From positions 22,444,001 through 22,508,000 of the forward strand of contig NC_079883.1 in the NCBI RefSeq assembly GCF_029227915.1: a stretch of DNA of 64,000 nucleotides. The letters run 5' to 3'. The notes beneath the pieces were generated by a model that made no database searches, had not been told where the DNA came from, and saw only the letters and a list, made by a program, of their open reading frames with translations. Origin of the DNA: Hydractinia symbiolongicarpus (lineage: Eukaryota > Cnidaria > Hydrozoa > Anthoathecata > Hydractiniidae). This document shows, piece by piece, positions 11,217 to 21,272 of the stretch. The position numbers and the translations under genes are program-made. How positions within the stretch are numbered: the first letter of the stretch is position 1; each line of letters opens with the position of its first letter.

Positions 11217-11940
11217 TTATTCATCATTTTCCATGCATTTCCACACGCAATAAAGAATTGTCATTGTAATTATAAATGATCAAATCCATTGTCTAATATG
11301 TCCAACATTCGCCAATATTAGCATAATTACCTCCGTGTCACCACTCATTTCTATGTCTCCGAAATCTTCAAGTTTGATTCTTTTAAACCCATGAAAGCCT
11401 GCAAGTATAATTGAGATTGGTGTATAGATCATGCAACCAAGAATGAAGCAAAAGGGAGACAGAAATATTCCAATGCAGAGTCCTTTCATTGATTTATCGG
11501 CTACACTCCATATATCCATGATTGTTTGCAGAGGAAGATTAAAATGAATATGACATGCAATAACATGTCTAACTTTTGATCATGCCAATCAATGATACCT
11601 CTGTATTTCAGTAGGTATGATTCGGATATCAAAAGTGGTAGTTCCACAAATAAAGCAATTGGTATCCAAAGAAATGGTATTGTTATCTTTCCCTTCCAAA
11701 TTCTATTAGCTTGTATGCAAAAAAGAATTATGGAAACGATTATTTCGATTCCATAGAAAGCTGAAAAGGCGTAGAAGGAAGATTGAAAACCATCCACATT
11801 AACTGTTGCATTGAACTTTTTGTTGTCGCGATGGAGAATTAAGGTGAAATTTTCTTGGTACGTTTTTAGATCTTGGTGATTGTTATAAACGGTCAATGAT
11901 TCGCAAATGATTTCCAAAATAGTTACCAGTGTTTTTAAAA
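11217..11940 (-). pseudogene. six-span membrane protein, copy C (broken)
   Basis: The sequence matches copy A more closely than copy B (shared LILHRDNK segment and loop sequons). Three lesions are visible. First, the N-terminal 45 or so codons, including most of span 1, are missing: similarity to copy A stops at 11940/11941, exactly where Helitron-like sequence begins. Second, a one-base deletion shifts the frame near 11540-11550, between spans 4 and 5. Third, a tryptophan codon of copy A is a TGA stop at about 11280, yet the frame continues beyond it to a natural stop at 11217-11219 with recognisable tail sequence. No intact product is possible. The amount of decay is small, so the loss looks fairly recent. 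Confidence 0.85.
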
Positions 11941-12058
11941 CGTGCGTCCGTCCGTCTGTCTGTCACGCAAAATGGTAGCTTAGCTGTGCAGGTAGCGAGA
12001 CGCATGCAATGCGATAGGACGGGCGAACCCGTGGTTTTTTCCACGGGCTAACGACTAG
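11941..12058 (+). mobile_element. Helitron-like non-autonomous element, 5'-truncated
   Basis: The sequence shares most of its length with 21137-21272: GTCTGTCTGTCACGCAAAA, then TAGCTTAGCTG, the GCATGCAATG segment and the 3' end. Near the 3' end is a 7-bp hairpin (CCCGTGG / CCACGGG), 8 bases before a terminal CTAG, followed by T. A hairpin 8-15 bases before CTRR and insertion between A and T are the marks of Helitron 3' ends. The 5' TCTATATTATAAT start seen in the other copies is absent. Its left edge is the breakpoint of the pseudogene next to it. Confidence 0.65.
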
Positions 12059-14733
12059 TGTTTAAAAATGGCTAAGCTGCAGTTTTATTTTGGACTTACA
12101 TGCAAACAGGCGGGCAAAGGTGCATGGAATAGCGATATGGGAAATATATTAACCACGGGCGAAATCCTGTTAAAACACGAGTTCACAGTTTCAGCTAACC
12201 ATATTGTTTAAATAGATTTTTCTTTTGTTAAAGGACGTAAACTGTTATGAATTAAGAAGGCTCTGAAAAGTGAAATAATTTTTTTGTAAAAATTTTTGAA
12301 AAAAAGAAGTTCCAATTCCTTTACACATGTTTTAATTAGGGTTACTGGCAATAACATACTAAATTTTCATGCCGTGAAACTAATTAATTTTCGGGAAATG
12401 AGAAATACTCATAATGCCTATGGTCAAAGCGTTATTAAATTCAGTTTAAAGACCAGTGCAATGACACTGTGCATACACATTAAACAGCGCACCTAATAAC
12501 GAGTCCTTTTTCTAGGTGTTGATATCAATCATTTCTTAAAAACGTAGCCGATCTCAACGAGAATATCCGAATGTTAAACAAGGAGAGAGAGAGCATTGAA
12601 CACTCTCCAATATAAGACAGAAGCATTCCAGCCTTTCGTTCAATTTAATATAAAGGATTCTACATAAATTCATTCTACATAAATGTGGATTAGCATCAGT
12701 TAATTAAATAATGAAATCAAAATCAGAAAATTTAAAACGAAATGAAAAGATTTTAAAGTACATTAGGCTATAAAAGCAAGAAGTATATAATACAAAAAAA
12801 ATCCATGTGAATTTTTTGTAGGCTAATAATACTGTTTTATATTAAGATGTGTGGTGCTTTGAAAAAAAAACAAAGTGAACTGGTCGTCGCCTTTAAATAA
12901 AAAAATATTTCAAAAATCTTTGTATAAATACTTGATAAAATACTATTTTAACAAAAAACAACAACAAATAAACAAACAAACAAACAAACAAACAAAAAGT
13001 CTCGTCATGTCTGATGAAAACTTACGAAAAATTAATGTTTAGGCTTTTCGCATCGCCCGCTTTTATTTGTAAATATTTTTGAAAAGAATTTCTTGAGAAG
13101 CAAATAACTGAGGGAATTGTTTCTTGCGAACTTGACTCTAAAAATGAATCCTCACAACTTTAACCATTCATTTCACAACTCGTTTCTTCTTGTATTTTTC
13201 TTATTTGTAGACCACAATAAAAAATCAGTTTTTTCATCCTGTAATTCTGTTAAAAATAAAATAAAACTATATTTCAACTAAAAGATTTTTCCATAGACGA
13301 AACCTTTTTTTCAACCATACTTTTCAACCACATTTCTTCTCACTAACAGCCTTCTAAAAAACACAGAAATCAACGTACACTTCTCTAAACATGAGTAGCA
13401 TCTGAGAGAGGATGCGCGAGGAGAAGGAGATATGTCACACGTTTTAAAGCGATATATATCTATGCATTCTTTTGTATTGTTTTAAATTTCAAAAGCATTA
13501 GAGTCTCATCCACTCGTCTGAGTCTTTATTGATGAAAAAATGATCAAATTTAACTTTCTCCTAACATGCAGTGATGCTGATTGGCTTTTCTTATTAATCA
13601 ATGTCTTGTTATGCTACTGAAGTCGCCATTTTAAAGTTTGTCAAACTCCTGGTAAAAATCTTGGAGCTTCAGTAGATTTTGAAGTATATAATATCAATCT
13701 TATCTAGAATAGACATCAATATGCAGTATTTTTAAAAAAGGACACCATTATTATAGAAAAAGTAAAGGGTTTACAGTATTCACGCTCTGAAATTTAGATA
13801 ATATATTGCGTTCATTTAAAGAATTAACAGCTCTAAATTTAATAAATTAATTTGACTAAAGTCTTAATCTCAGTCAATGGATAGTGAAAGTTCAAAACAT
13901 TGGCTTCAGATCTTACAAAAGTTTAAAAAATAGCTATGACTTGGTGAGTTTGTTACATGGGAATGTTTTGTATATGAATGATACCAGTAGTATCTCTATA
14001 CGATAAAACTATTACGTAAACATGATATACTGTTATTTGATGATGTAGTATAGCTAGCAACAGTCATTGCAATTTGATTTGGCATATCTAATTATCTAAT
14101 TCCTTATTATACGTGTTTTTTATGCGAGCTGAAATTTAAAGTTGTGCACGATTCTGGAAATTACATTATGTTTCTTTACAACGACAAATAAGTTTTTCCA
14201 AAAAGAATTTCAAAAAGTATAAGTAAGTATAGCAGCTATTATGCTGATTCTTGATGTCATTAGTACATGATCATTAGCTAAATTAGGTTGTAGCTGAGAT
14301 CTGACTGTAACTTTGTAAGTGTTATCATTTTCTTGTATTTCCTTTCTTTTTTGCAAATATTACTGACATTGTGACAATTATTGGTAGCTAAGGACAAGAA
14401 TACGAAACAACTTTACAGGGACATGTGTGATGAAATTTATACCAGAAGACAGAATGTTTGCAAATGACCTTTGCTAAAATAAAAGCACATTCTAATCTTC
14501 AGCATAACCAGAAAGCATGTATATATAACTTTTGTAACATAATTTGACTAACAGTATCTGTATTTCAAATTCTTTATTTAGTAAATTTTTATAATTTATA
14601 AAAAATTATACACTTATTTTTCCTTCCCTATGCATAAAAATGCTTTTAAATATTTCATCACTGCATCTACATCGATAAGAGATTTCTAAGAAGCAATTTT
14701 ATAAAAATGGGAAAGAAGTTTGTTGATTATTTA
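12059..14733. other. intergenic, no gene seen
   Basis: AT-rich DNA with an (AAAC)n run near 12965-12995. No exon or transposon could be supported in 2.7 kb. Confidence 0.45.
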
Positions 14734-14738
14734 CTAAC

Positions 14739-14885
14739 TTTAAAGATTCATAAAATATCAAAATCAAGTACCTCGTGTACTCTACTCGTTATCTTTCTCA
14801 ACTATACTCTCTAGAAAAATTGTACAACAAAAAAAGAAGAATGCGGGGAAACCCCGAAAAAATAATAATGGCGTCATTATTTACA
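14739..14885 (-). repeat. 3' LTR of the BEL/Pao element
   Basis: 147 bp, base for base the same as 20484-20630 by my reading. In element orientation it begins TGTAAATAATGACGCC and ends ATCTTTAAA, so it has the usual TG start but no CA end. A short hairpin CGGGGTTTCCCCG lies inside it. Confidence 0.93.
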
Positions 14886-14897
14886 TACTCCCCCCGT
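14886..14897 (-). other. polypurine tract of the BEL/Pao element
   Basis: In element orientation the sequence directly before the 3' LTR is ACGGGGGGAGTA, a purine run of the type that primes plus-strand DNA synthesis. Confidence 0.7.
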
Positions 14898-14971
14898 TGA
14901 CATGTCCGATGTCAACACGGTATGACTAAACATAAAGAAATCCTAAATATATATATATGTCAAAAAAAAAA

Positions 14972-16687
14972 CTATAAATACTCTTCGCGGAGTTTACGCA
15001 TCAACTGTCCTTCAACCGCAGCCTTTCTCGTCGGCCTTCGTTGTTGCTCATCTTCATTGAGAGTGTCTTCAGCGGGTTTTTCAAGTTCACTTTTTTCAAC
15101 TTTTTCAACTTCGTTTTCAGTCTCATTTGCTATTTCAAGTGGAATCAGTTTTTGAATAGGACGCGTTATCGTAGAAACAAGTCCTTTCTTGGTGTTAACC
15201 CGAATCTTCGCACCACGAATAAATCCGTCCTTTCCATAGATCAGTTCCGTAACTTTACCCAATGGCCATCTACTTCTTGGCAGTTGGTTATCATCTTTCA
15301 CCACCACGACGTCGTTCAACTTTAAATCAGGTGTTTCTCTGCCATCCTTTCTGTAGAAGTGATGTTGCCGTAATTCGTTCAAATACGTTCGATAAAATCG
15401 TCGCCACTGATCGTCAAGCACTCGTTGTACATAAAGTAATCGTTTCGAGCACTGGTCGGTATCATTCATTGGGACACATTCAGCACCAACAATGTTCGAG
15501 CCGTAAATCAAATGCAAAGGTGTGATAGTCTGTCCAAGATCGTCCTCACTCTGATATGTAAGTGGTCTTGAGTTAATCGATGCTTCAACTTGGCACAGAA
15601 CTGTCTCGAGCTCTTCGAAAGTCAATAGTGCCTTCCCAATGGTCTTACGCAAGGCGGTTTTCATTGATCTGACGATCCTTTCATAAAATCCTCCCCACCA
15701 AGGACTCTTGGGGAGAATCGGGTTAGTTTCAATAGACTCATGTCTCATAAATCTTTTTACATGGTTAGATTTAAACGTTTTAAAGTTATCATGCACAACC
15801 GTAGCAGGCGTTCCTCTTCTGGATTGAAATCTTTTGAAAGCTCTAATGAACGCTGGCGTCTTTAAATCGGGTGAAAGCTCAAAGTGCACAGCTCTAGTAG
15901 TAGCACATGTAAGTATTAATACGTATACCTTTGTCGTGTTTCGGTTCTCGGTACGAATGTAGAGTGGACCAGCATGATCGAACCCAACGTGTTCAAAAGC
16001 TCTCGAAGCGCAATACCTGTATTCTGGTAGATCTGGAGTCGGTGGTGATTTAATAGGTTTGCCTTGGTATCGTCGACAAACAATGCACTGTCGTAAAATG
16101 GATTTGATTGTGCGTCTACCTTTCGGAATCCAAAACTTCATTCGTAACATGTTGAGTGTCGCTTCTACGCCTTGATGAAATGTTTTTTCGTGGGCATCTT
16201 CAACCAGAAGTTTTGCAAAATGTGAATCACTCGAAAGAATCAACGGATACCTTTCGTCATATGAAAGCTTTTTATTCTCACCAAAACGTCCTTTAACACG
16301 TAAATCTCCTTTCTCATCTTCAAACAACTTCAGGGCGGACGAAAGTTTGTTGAAGTAGTTTTGGTTGTTTCGAAGTTTTCGTTGATTGTTTGTAATCAAA
16401 ATATCAAATGCACTTTTGTATTCTTGAGTCGACAGTTCACGATCGTTGCATACTGATAAGTCTCTTTTTCGAATTCGATTTAACAATTTATTCGCAAATC
16501 TGTAAACATATCCAATGGTAGTTATAAGCTTTTTCAGTGAGCTAAACTTAGTCTCGTCTATAATATCATGTAACTGCGAATGACAAATGATGAGTGGAAT
16601 GACTAATGTTAGTAGTGACATGACTTTTCTTCTCTTCTGACAAAACATCGAATGAATGTTTGTTGACATGAAACTCAGGTGGAACAA
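14972..16687 (-). CDS. BEL/Pao pol, integrase part (frameshifted from upstream)
   Basis: A 571-codon frame. The zinc-binding HHCC region is seen as H..TFHQG followed by CIVC. The catalytic core shows FDHAGP (first Asp), VVHDN (second Asp) and a Glu in FYERIVRSMK, so the DDE triad is present. A C-terminal domain of the BEL type follows (LNDVVVVKDDN, then PRSRWPLGKV), and the protein ends with a charged tail. The frame overlaps the upstream frame and lies in a different phase. The first residues are out-of-frame reading of upstream sequence; the true homology starts at about 16600. The function would be insertion of the element DNA into the genome. Confidence 0.9.
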   Translation of the reverse strand: MFHLSFMSTNIHSMFCQKRRKVMSLLTLVIPLIICHSQLHDIIDETKFSSLKKLITTIGYVYRFANKLLNRIRKRDLSVCNDRELSTQEYKSAFDILITNNQRKLRNNQNYFNKLSSALKLFEDEKGDLRVKGRFGENKKLSYDERYPLILSSDSHFAKLLVEDAHEKTFHQGVEATLNMLRMKFWIPKGRRTIKSILRQCIVCRRYQGKPIKSPPTPDLPEYRYCASRAFEHVGFDHAGPLYIRTENRNTTKVYVLILTCATTRAVHFELSPDLKTPAFIRAFKRFQSRRGTPATVVHDNFKTFKSNHVKRFMRHESIETNPILPKSPWWGGFYERIVRSMKTALRKTIGKALLTFEELETVLCQVEASINSRPLTYQSEDDLGQTITPLHLIYGSNIVGAECVPMNDTDQCSKRLLYVQRVLDDQWRRFYRTYLNELRQHHFYRKDGRETPDLKLNDVVVVKDDNQLPRSRWPLGKVTELIYGKDGFIRGAKIRVNTKKGLVSTITRPIQKLIPLEIANETENEVEKVEKSELEKPAEDTLNEDEQQRRPTRKAAVEGQLMRKLREEYL

Positions 16688-19600
16688 AGCTGGAATCAGA
16701 CAGAAATTCAGGACCGTTTAACCACAAATTTGAATTGAAGTCACCAATTTTGTCTGGTCTGGTAGGTATATCACTGGGGTTATGAATGGTGGAAACGTGA
16801 AACCATGATTCCGATGGAATGACTGATCGAACATAAACAACTCTGTTTTCTACCCATGGCTTCCACTGCTTCAATTTGCCTTTTAGCCAACAAAGGGCAA
16901 CTTCCGAATCTGACCAACCGAAAAAACGATCAACTTTCAATCTACCATTGATCGCATTAAGCACATGGCTCATCAACTTTGCTAAGAGAGCACATCCTAG
17001 CAATTCTAAACGTGGAACAGAATGCGGCTTTAGGGGCGCAACTTTCGTTTTAGCAGTCACTAGCGAAACACTTACGCCGAGGTTAGTTCGTATTTTTGCA
17101 TAAATCACAGCAGCGTAGGCAATCGTCGAGCTATCACAAAATCCATGCAGTTCAATTGATTGAATTTCATGACGCGGTTCACAGAATAAATAACGTGGTA
17201 TCTCAAAAGTTTGTAAATTCGCAAAATCGTTCAATATATCTCTCCATTGTTTAAGCAGTTCCCCTTGCAGTGGATCATCCCAGTCGGACTTGTGTTGACA
17301 ACATTTCTGGAAAAGAACCTTTACTTTGGTGGTGATTGGTGCGATCAGGCCCAACGGGTCATAAAATGAAGCAGATATACGTAAAATGTTTCTTTTTGTT
17401 GGAAACAGTTCTTTCGCTCGTTTCAATAACTCGTCAAATCGGTACACTAGAATATCTCTGTCGATGTCCCACTCGATCCCTAATACTTTGGGGTTAACAG
17501 TTTTGTCGCTATTCGGTTCAGAATTCACGTTCTCAATTTTATCGATAAAAGTTTGTAATTCATTGTTATTAGTAGCCCATTTTCGCAAATTGAACCCTCC
17601 TTCTTTCATGATTTGTTTATTAATTTCGTAAAGTTTCTTGCCTTCAGTTACGGTATCGGTACCGGTTGTTAGGTCATCGACGTACAAGTCATCCTTCAAA
17701 ACATCAGTAATTTCGGGGCAGATAATTTCGTAAGTCTCCAAGTGGTGTTGGATTGTCCCATTGAGTAAAAACGGACTGCACGTTAACCCAAACACGACAC
17801 GCAGAAATCGATAGATAATGAGCTTTGAATCGTTCTCGGTAGGGTTTTCTTTCCACAAAAAACGAAGATAATTACGGTCTTTCTCAGCGATTTCAATATT
17901 CAAGAAGGCTTGTTGAATATCAGCAACTAAAGCGACGTAGTTCGTACGGAATCTCAGCAGAATGTCAAACACCTTAGCAAGTAAATTAGGACCAGAGTAC
18001 AAAATGTCATTGAGGGATGGTTTGTGAACGGCACAAGATCCATCAAAAACAGGACGAACTTTCGTTGTACTTTTATCTTGGCGTACAACCGGATGATGCG
18101 GAAGGTAGTGAGCATTTTCGCAAGCTATCTCACTTTCTTGAACTTTTTCTATAATCTGTTTCGATTCGTAGTCTGCAAAAACGTCGTTGTATTGCACAGC
18201 TAAATCAGGTTCATTTCGTAATCGTTTGTTAACAAGAGAATCTAAGCGTTGTTTCGAAACTGCAAAATTATCGGAAAGTTTATCATGATCAGGACGAAAT
18301 GGTAATTCGGTCACGTAGCGTTCACCGTTGAATTCAAGAGTTTGTTTAAAAGAAGATAATACGTTTTCGTTTTCTCCGTCACCGATCGACTCAATTTGCC
18401 AAAACTTGTTCAACTCGTCACGAAGAATTGTGTTTTCGGTATCAACACGGCAGGCGTGGACTTCCATGCAGCTTGATTCGTTCGCTTTCGACTGTTCACC
18501 TCCGGACAAAATCCAGCCAAGTTTGGAATTGATAGCGATAGGACCGCCTCTCGGATCTCGAACAACTTCGCCGGTAATGAATGAATAATAATGGTCTAAA
18601 CCAATCAGAACGTGAACATTCAGTCTCGTTTCACCATTTGAAAAATCTGCTAATTTCAACCGCTTCAAGTGTTCGTAATTATCAGCGTAATATTTCGCAT
18701 TCTGATTTGAGAGAGGAGCGCAAATGTTTGGTACGGCAATGGCTTCGATGGGTACGGTAGATGAGCGGTCAGCGGTTTTTACATACAACTTAACAACGGG
18801 TAGCTCTCTCGATTGGCTGTTGCTATGGCCAAAAGTGTTAATAATTAATTTCTCCTTTCGAATTGTTTCTAAATTCAGTTTTTCTTTCAGTTCATTTGTG
18901 ACATATGTTCTCTGGCTACCTGAATCAAACATGAATCTCGTTTGTATGTTCCTGCTCTCCCTTTCTTTCGAAACAAAAGCTTTAGCCGTCTGCAAAAGAA
19001 TTCCTTTGTTTTCTTGGCTGATGTGATTCGCGTTGGTTTCGTTAGAAGGGTTTTCCTCCGAGCCATTGTTGTCTTTATCTTTTCTTTCGGCACGTTTTTC
19101 TTTCATACACAAAGAGATGTGGTGACGTCTTCCACATCTATTGCATATGTAATTTGAACAACAGTTCTTTGAAATGTGTCCATGCTGCAAGCATAAAAAG
19201 CAACGCCCTTCCTTTTTCATAATTTGCGAACGTGTTTGTACGTTGGTAACTTTCGAACACCTCGACGGAGAGTGAGAATCGTGACAGAAAACACATTTTG
19301 CGGTAGAAATTCCTCCTCTCTTGTAATTTTCACTGGGAGTTTGTCCTTTGCCTTTCGCGGTTACAGTGCACCTCTCTCGAGCTTGCAGTTCGTTATTGAT
19401 AAAAAACAGCATCTTTTCAACGGACCACTTCTCCTCTCCAAAGTTTCTAGAAATAATCATTCGTAATTCGTTGGGAATTCTTTCGTTCAGAACCGGAATC
19501 AATAAACTCAGCATTTCGCTATTATACTTCAAATTTTTCAAATTTCGAATACAGTTCTCAACATCATTATAAAGTTTTCTCAATTGTTGGGTGTTATCCA

Positions 19601-19796
19601 TTGATCGTACTGACTCAATCTTCAACAGGGCTTCCATGTGCGCGTTAATGAGCACTTGTTCGTTGCCAAAACGGTTTCTAAGCAACTCTATAGCATTTTC
19701 GTAGTTACTGTTCGTCAATTCTAACCCAGAAATAGTTGATAAAGCGGTTCCTTCGACGTATCTCTTCAAATAATTAAATTTATCAATTGCATTCAA
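16566..19796 (-). CDS. BEL/Pao gag-pol: zinc knuckles, protease, RT, RNase H
   Basis: A 1076-codon frame that continues the Gag frame after an in-frame stop. In order: the rest of Gag; cysteine/histidine knuckles at about residues 167-230 (CVFCHDSHSPSRC, CFLCLQHGHISKNC, then CNRCGRRHH); an aspartic protease with DSGS at about 291; a reverse transcriptase with YVDD at about 705; and RNase H with FCDSS at about 890, ending in a tether region. It stops at 16566 in a frame different from that of the integrase. Both the stop before it and the frameshift after it are breaks in what is normally one long polyprotein in this group. Confidence 0.9.
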   Translation of the reverse strand: MNAIDKFNYLKRYVEGTALSTISGLELTNSNYENAIELLRNRFGNEQVLINAHMEALLKIESVRSMDNTQQLRKLYNDVENCIRNLKNLKYNSEMLSLLIPVLNERIPNELRMIISRNFGEEKWSVEKMLFFINNELQARERCTVTAKGKGQTPSENYKRGGISTAKCVFCHDSHSPSRCSKVTNVQTRSQIMKKEGRCFLCLQHGHISKNCCSNYICNRCGRRHHISLCMKEKRAERKDKDNNGSEENPSNETNANHISQENKGILLQTAKAFVSKERESRNIQTRFMFDSGSQRTYVTNELKEKLNLETIRKEKLIINTFGHSNSQSRELPVVKLYVKTADRSSTVPIEAIAVPNICAPLSNQNAKYYADNYEHLKRLKLADFSNGETRLNVHVLIGLDHYYSFITGEVVRDPRGGPIAINSKLGWILSGGEQSKANESSCMEVHACRVDTENTILRDELNKFWQIESIGDGENENVLSSFKQTLEFNGERYVTELPFRPDHDKLSDNFAVSKQRLDSLVNKRLRNEPDLAVQYNDVFADYESKQIIEKVQESEIACENAHYLPHHPVVRQDKSTTKVRPVFDGSCAVHKPSLNDILYSGPNLLAKVFDILLRFRTNYVALVADIQQAFLNIEIAEKDRNYLRFLWKENPTENDSKLIIYRFLRVVFGLTCSPFLLNGTIQHHLETYEIICPEITDVLKDDLYVDDLTTGTDTVTEGKKLYEINKQIMKEGGFNLRKWATNNNELQTFIDKIENVNSEPNSDKTVNPKVLGIEWDIDRDILVYRFDELLKRAKELFPTKRNILRISASFYDPLGLIAPITTKVKVLFQKCCQHKSDWDDPLQGELLKQWRDILNDFANLQTFEIPRYLFCEPRHEIQSIELHGFCDSSTIAYAAVIYAKIRTNLGVSVSLVTAKTKVAPLKPHSVPRLELLGCALLAKLMSHVLNAINGRLKVDRFFGWSDSEVALCWLKGKLKQWKPWVENRVVYVRSVIPSESWFHVSTIHNPSDIPTRPDKIGDFNSNLWLNGPEFLSDSSFVPPEFHVNKHSFDVLSEEKKSHVTTNISHSTHHLSFAVT

Positions 19797-19832
19797 ACTG
19801 TCATTGTCATTAATGGCTGAATTAAACTGGTC

Positions 19833-20237
19833 CTAAAACGAGGGCCAATTCAAAGGGTTCCCATTAAATTTGCTCAGTTCTATTTTGGGTAGTCTCATCG
19901 ATTTCTTTTCAACAGACCGTGTCGATTCTGTGGCTGAAACATGTGGTCCGGTAGCGGTAGTAATAGTCGCGAGACTCATGTTCACTAATAGATAAAATTC
20001 TGTAGCCTCCATAACGTCGGTTTCGATCTCTTCAGCCGATAAAACACCGTATAGCTCTTCATCTAACTCCTTTAACTGTTTAACAGTGTCAATTAAAGTG
20101 GTCTGTAAAGAAATAATTTCTGCTCGTTTCTCCTCCGAAAAGTCCTTAACTATGACATCAATTCGCTCGCGCAAAGTGCTCGCAATAGACCGCAACCCCT
20201 TTCGCCTTGCACTCTTCCTCGTAGTCGCAGTAGACAT
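19833..20237 (-). CDS. BEL/Pao Gag, N-terminal part
   Basis: I start at the ATG at 20237 (MSTATTRKSARRKG) because a basic start with a following helical region is usual for BEL Gag, although the frame is open from 20324. The peptide runs through a coiled region (residues 30-70) to the LPKIELSKFNGNPLNW segment, a well-conserved Gag landmark. It then meets TAG at 19833-19835. The next frame continues in the same phase, so the stop is a single-codon break inside Gag. Confidence 0.8.
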   Translation of the reverse strand: MSTATTRKSARRKGLRSIASTLRERIDVIVKDFSEEKRAEIISLQTTLIDTVKQLKELDEELYGVLSAEEIETDVMEATEFYLLVNMSLATITTATGPHVSATESTRSVEKKSMRLPKIELSKFNGNPLNWPSF

Positions 20238-20465
20238 AATGAAATTAATGTAATGCAAAAAATGAAACCAATGAAACTGGAAGCATGAAAAATGAAAGTT
20301 TTTGAAATTTGACGTGCAGTACACAATAAGACGATTTCAGAATAACAAACACTGTCTAAGCTAAGTTAAAGTTCATAACATAAATCCACCAATTCGAGCA
20401 AATAATATCCACACAACATCACAAGTCCACCAATTCAAGTAAATATCCAAAAATAATATCAAAAG

Positions 20466-20483
20466 TCCATCAATCGAGCGCCA
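20466..20483 (-). other. primer binding site of the BEL/Pao element
   Basis: In element orientation TGGCGCTCGATTGATGGA lies directly next to the 5' LTR. TGG at this place would pair with the CCA end of a host tRNA. I cannot name the tRNA from the sequence alone. Confidence 0.65.
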
Positions 20484-20630
20484 TTTAAAGATTCATAAAA
20501 TATCAAAATCAAGTACCTCGTGTACTCTACTCGTTATCTTTCTCAACTATACTCTCTAGAAAAATTGTACAACAAAAAAAGAAGAATGCGGGGAAACCCC
20601 GAAAAAATAATAATGGCGTCATTATTTACA
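20484..20630 (-). repeat. 5' LTR of the BEL/Pao element
   Basis: 147 bp, read as identical to 14739-14885. It is flanked on the outside by the target duplication CTAAC (20631-20635) and on the inside by the primer binding site. Confidence 0.93.
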
Positions 20631-20635
20631 CTAAC

Positions 20636-21136
20636 TTTTTTGTTTCGGTTACAAAATTTTCCACCAAATTTTTTTTGTTTGTGTGGAGAATATAAACATC
20701 TATCGTGAGCAGCCAATCAAGATTTTGTTTGGACTGTTTACAGCCAGCAGGCTAGAAGTATATGTTTTTTAAGATGAGAAAGCGAGTAATGTAAAAATCG
20801 TAAAAAAGTGGCGTAAAATAGTTCACTGAACCTTTGGAGGAAGAAAAACAAACTGAACCCAAAGAATTTTACTAAAAAGTTTGATTTGACCTATGATTTG
20901 ACGAAGCTGTTGAATTAAACAAAAATGGCAGAATGCTTTTGGAACAAGGTTGAGGTTGATCCACAAGTAGTTTTAAATCTAATTAGATTTCCTCCATCCT
21001 GTGCATAATTAGTGACGCATTCTTATACTGACACTCGTGATAGGCGTTTTCCCGTACTTGTCATAGAAGTTTATCCAAATATTCGCGAAAACAAGGAGAT
21101 TAACTTCAAGTAAATGTAAAATCGGTCAAAGATCTA
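20636..21136. other. intergenic, no gene seen
   Basis: AT-rich flank of the retrotransposon. No feature supported. Confidence 0.4.
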
Positions 21137-21272
21137 TCTATATTATAATGCCCGTATACGTCTGTCTGTCTGTCACGCAAAATGGTAGCTTAGCTGCGCA
21201 ATAGCGAGAAGCATGCAATGTGGTATAAAAAGGACGGGCGAATCCGTGGATTTTCCACGGGCTAACGACTAG
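21137..21272 (+). mobile_element. Helitron-like non-autonomous element, full-length copy
   Basis: 136 bp. It starts with TCTATATTATAATGCCCG after an A and ends with CTAG before a T. The hairpin CCGTGG / CCACGG lies at 21244-21260, 8 bases before the terminal CTAG. 5' TC, 3' hairpin, CTAG end and A/T insertion site without duplication are the Helitron marks. Two related copies occur in this window (11941-12058 and 35076-35177). It has no coding capacity. Confidence 0.7.

Larger units (their letters stand above)
14734..20635 (-). mobile_element. BEL/Pao LTR retrotransposon
   Basis: A complete element on the minus strand. It has two 147-bp LTRs that I read as identical, and a 5-bp target duplication CTAAC at 14734-14738 and 20631-20635. 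Gag, zinc knuckles, protease, reverse transcriptase, RNase H and integrase follow in that order, which is the BEL/Pao (and Gypsy) order. The YVDD reverse-transcriptase motif, the Gag type and the long C-terminal extension of the integrase place it in BEL/Pao. Identical LTRs imply a recent insertion. The coding part is nevertheless broken twice: an in-frame TAG at 19833-19835 and a frameshift near 16570-16690. This copy therefore cannot make the full polyprotein by normal translation, unless these are sequencing errors or recoding sites. Confidence 0.95.

Noticed and set aside
14922-19572. Plus-strand frames across the retrotransposon
   Set aside because: Shadows of the gag-pol frames on the minus strand; no domain of their own.
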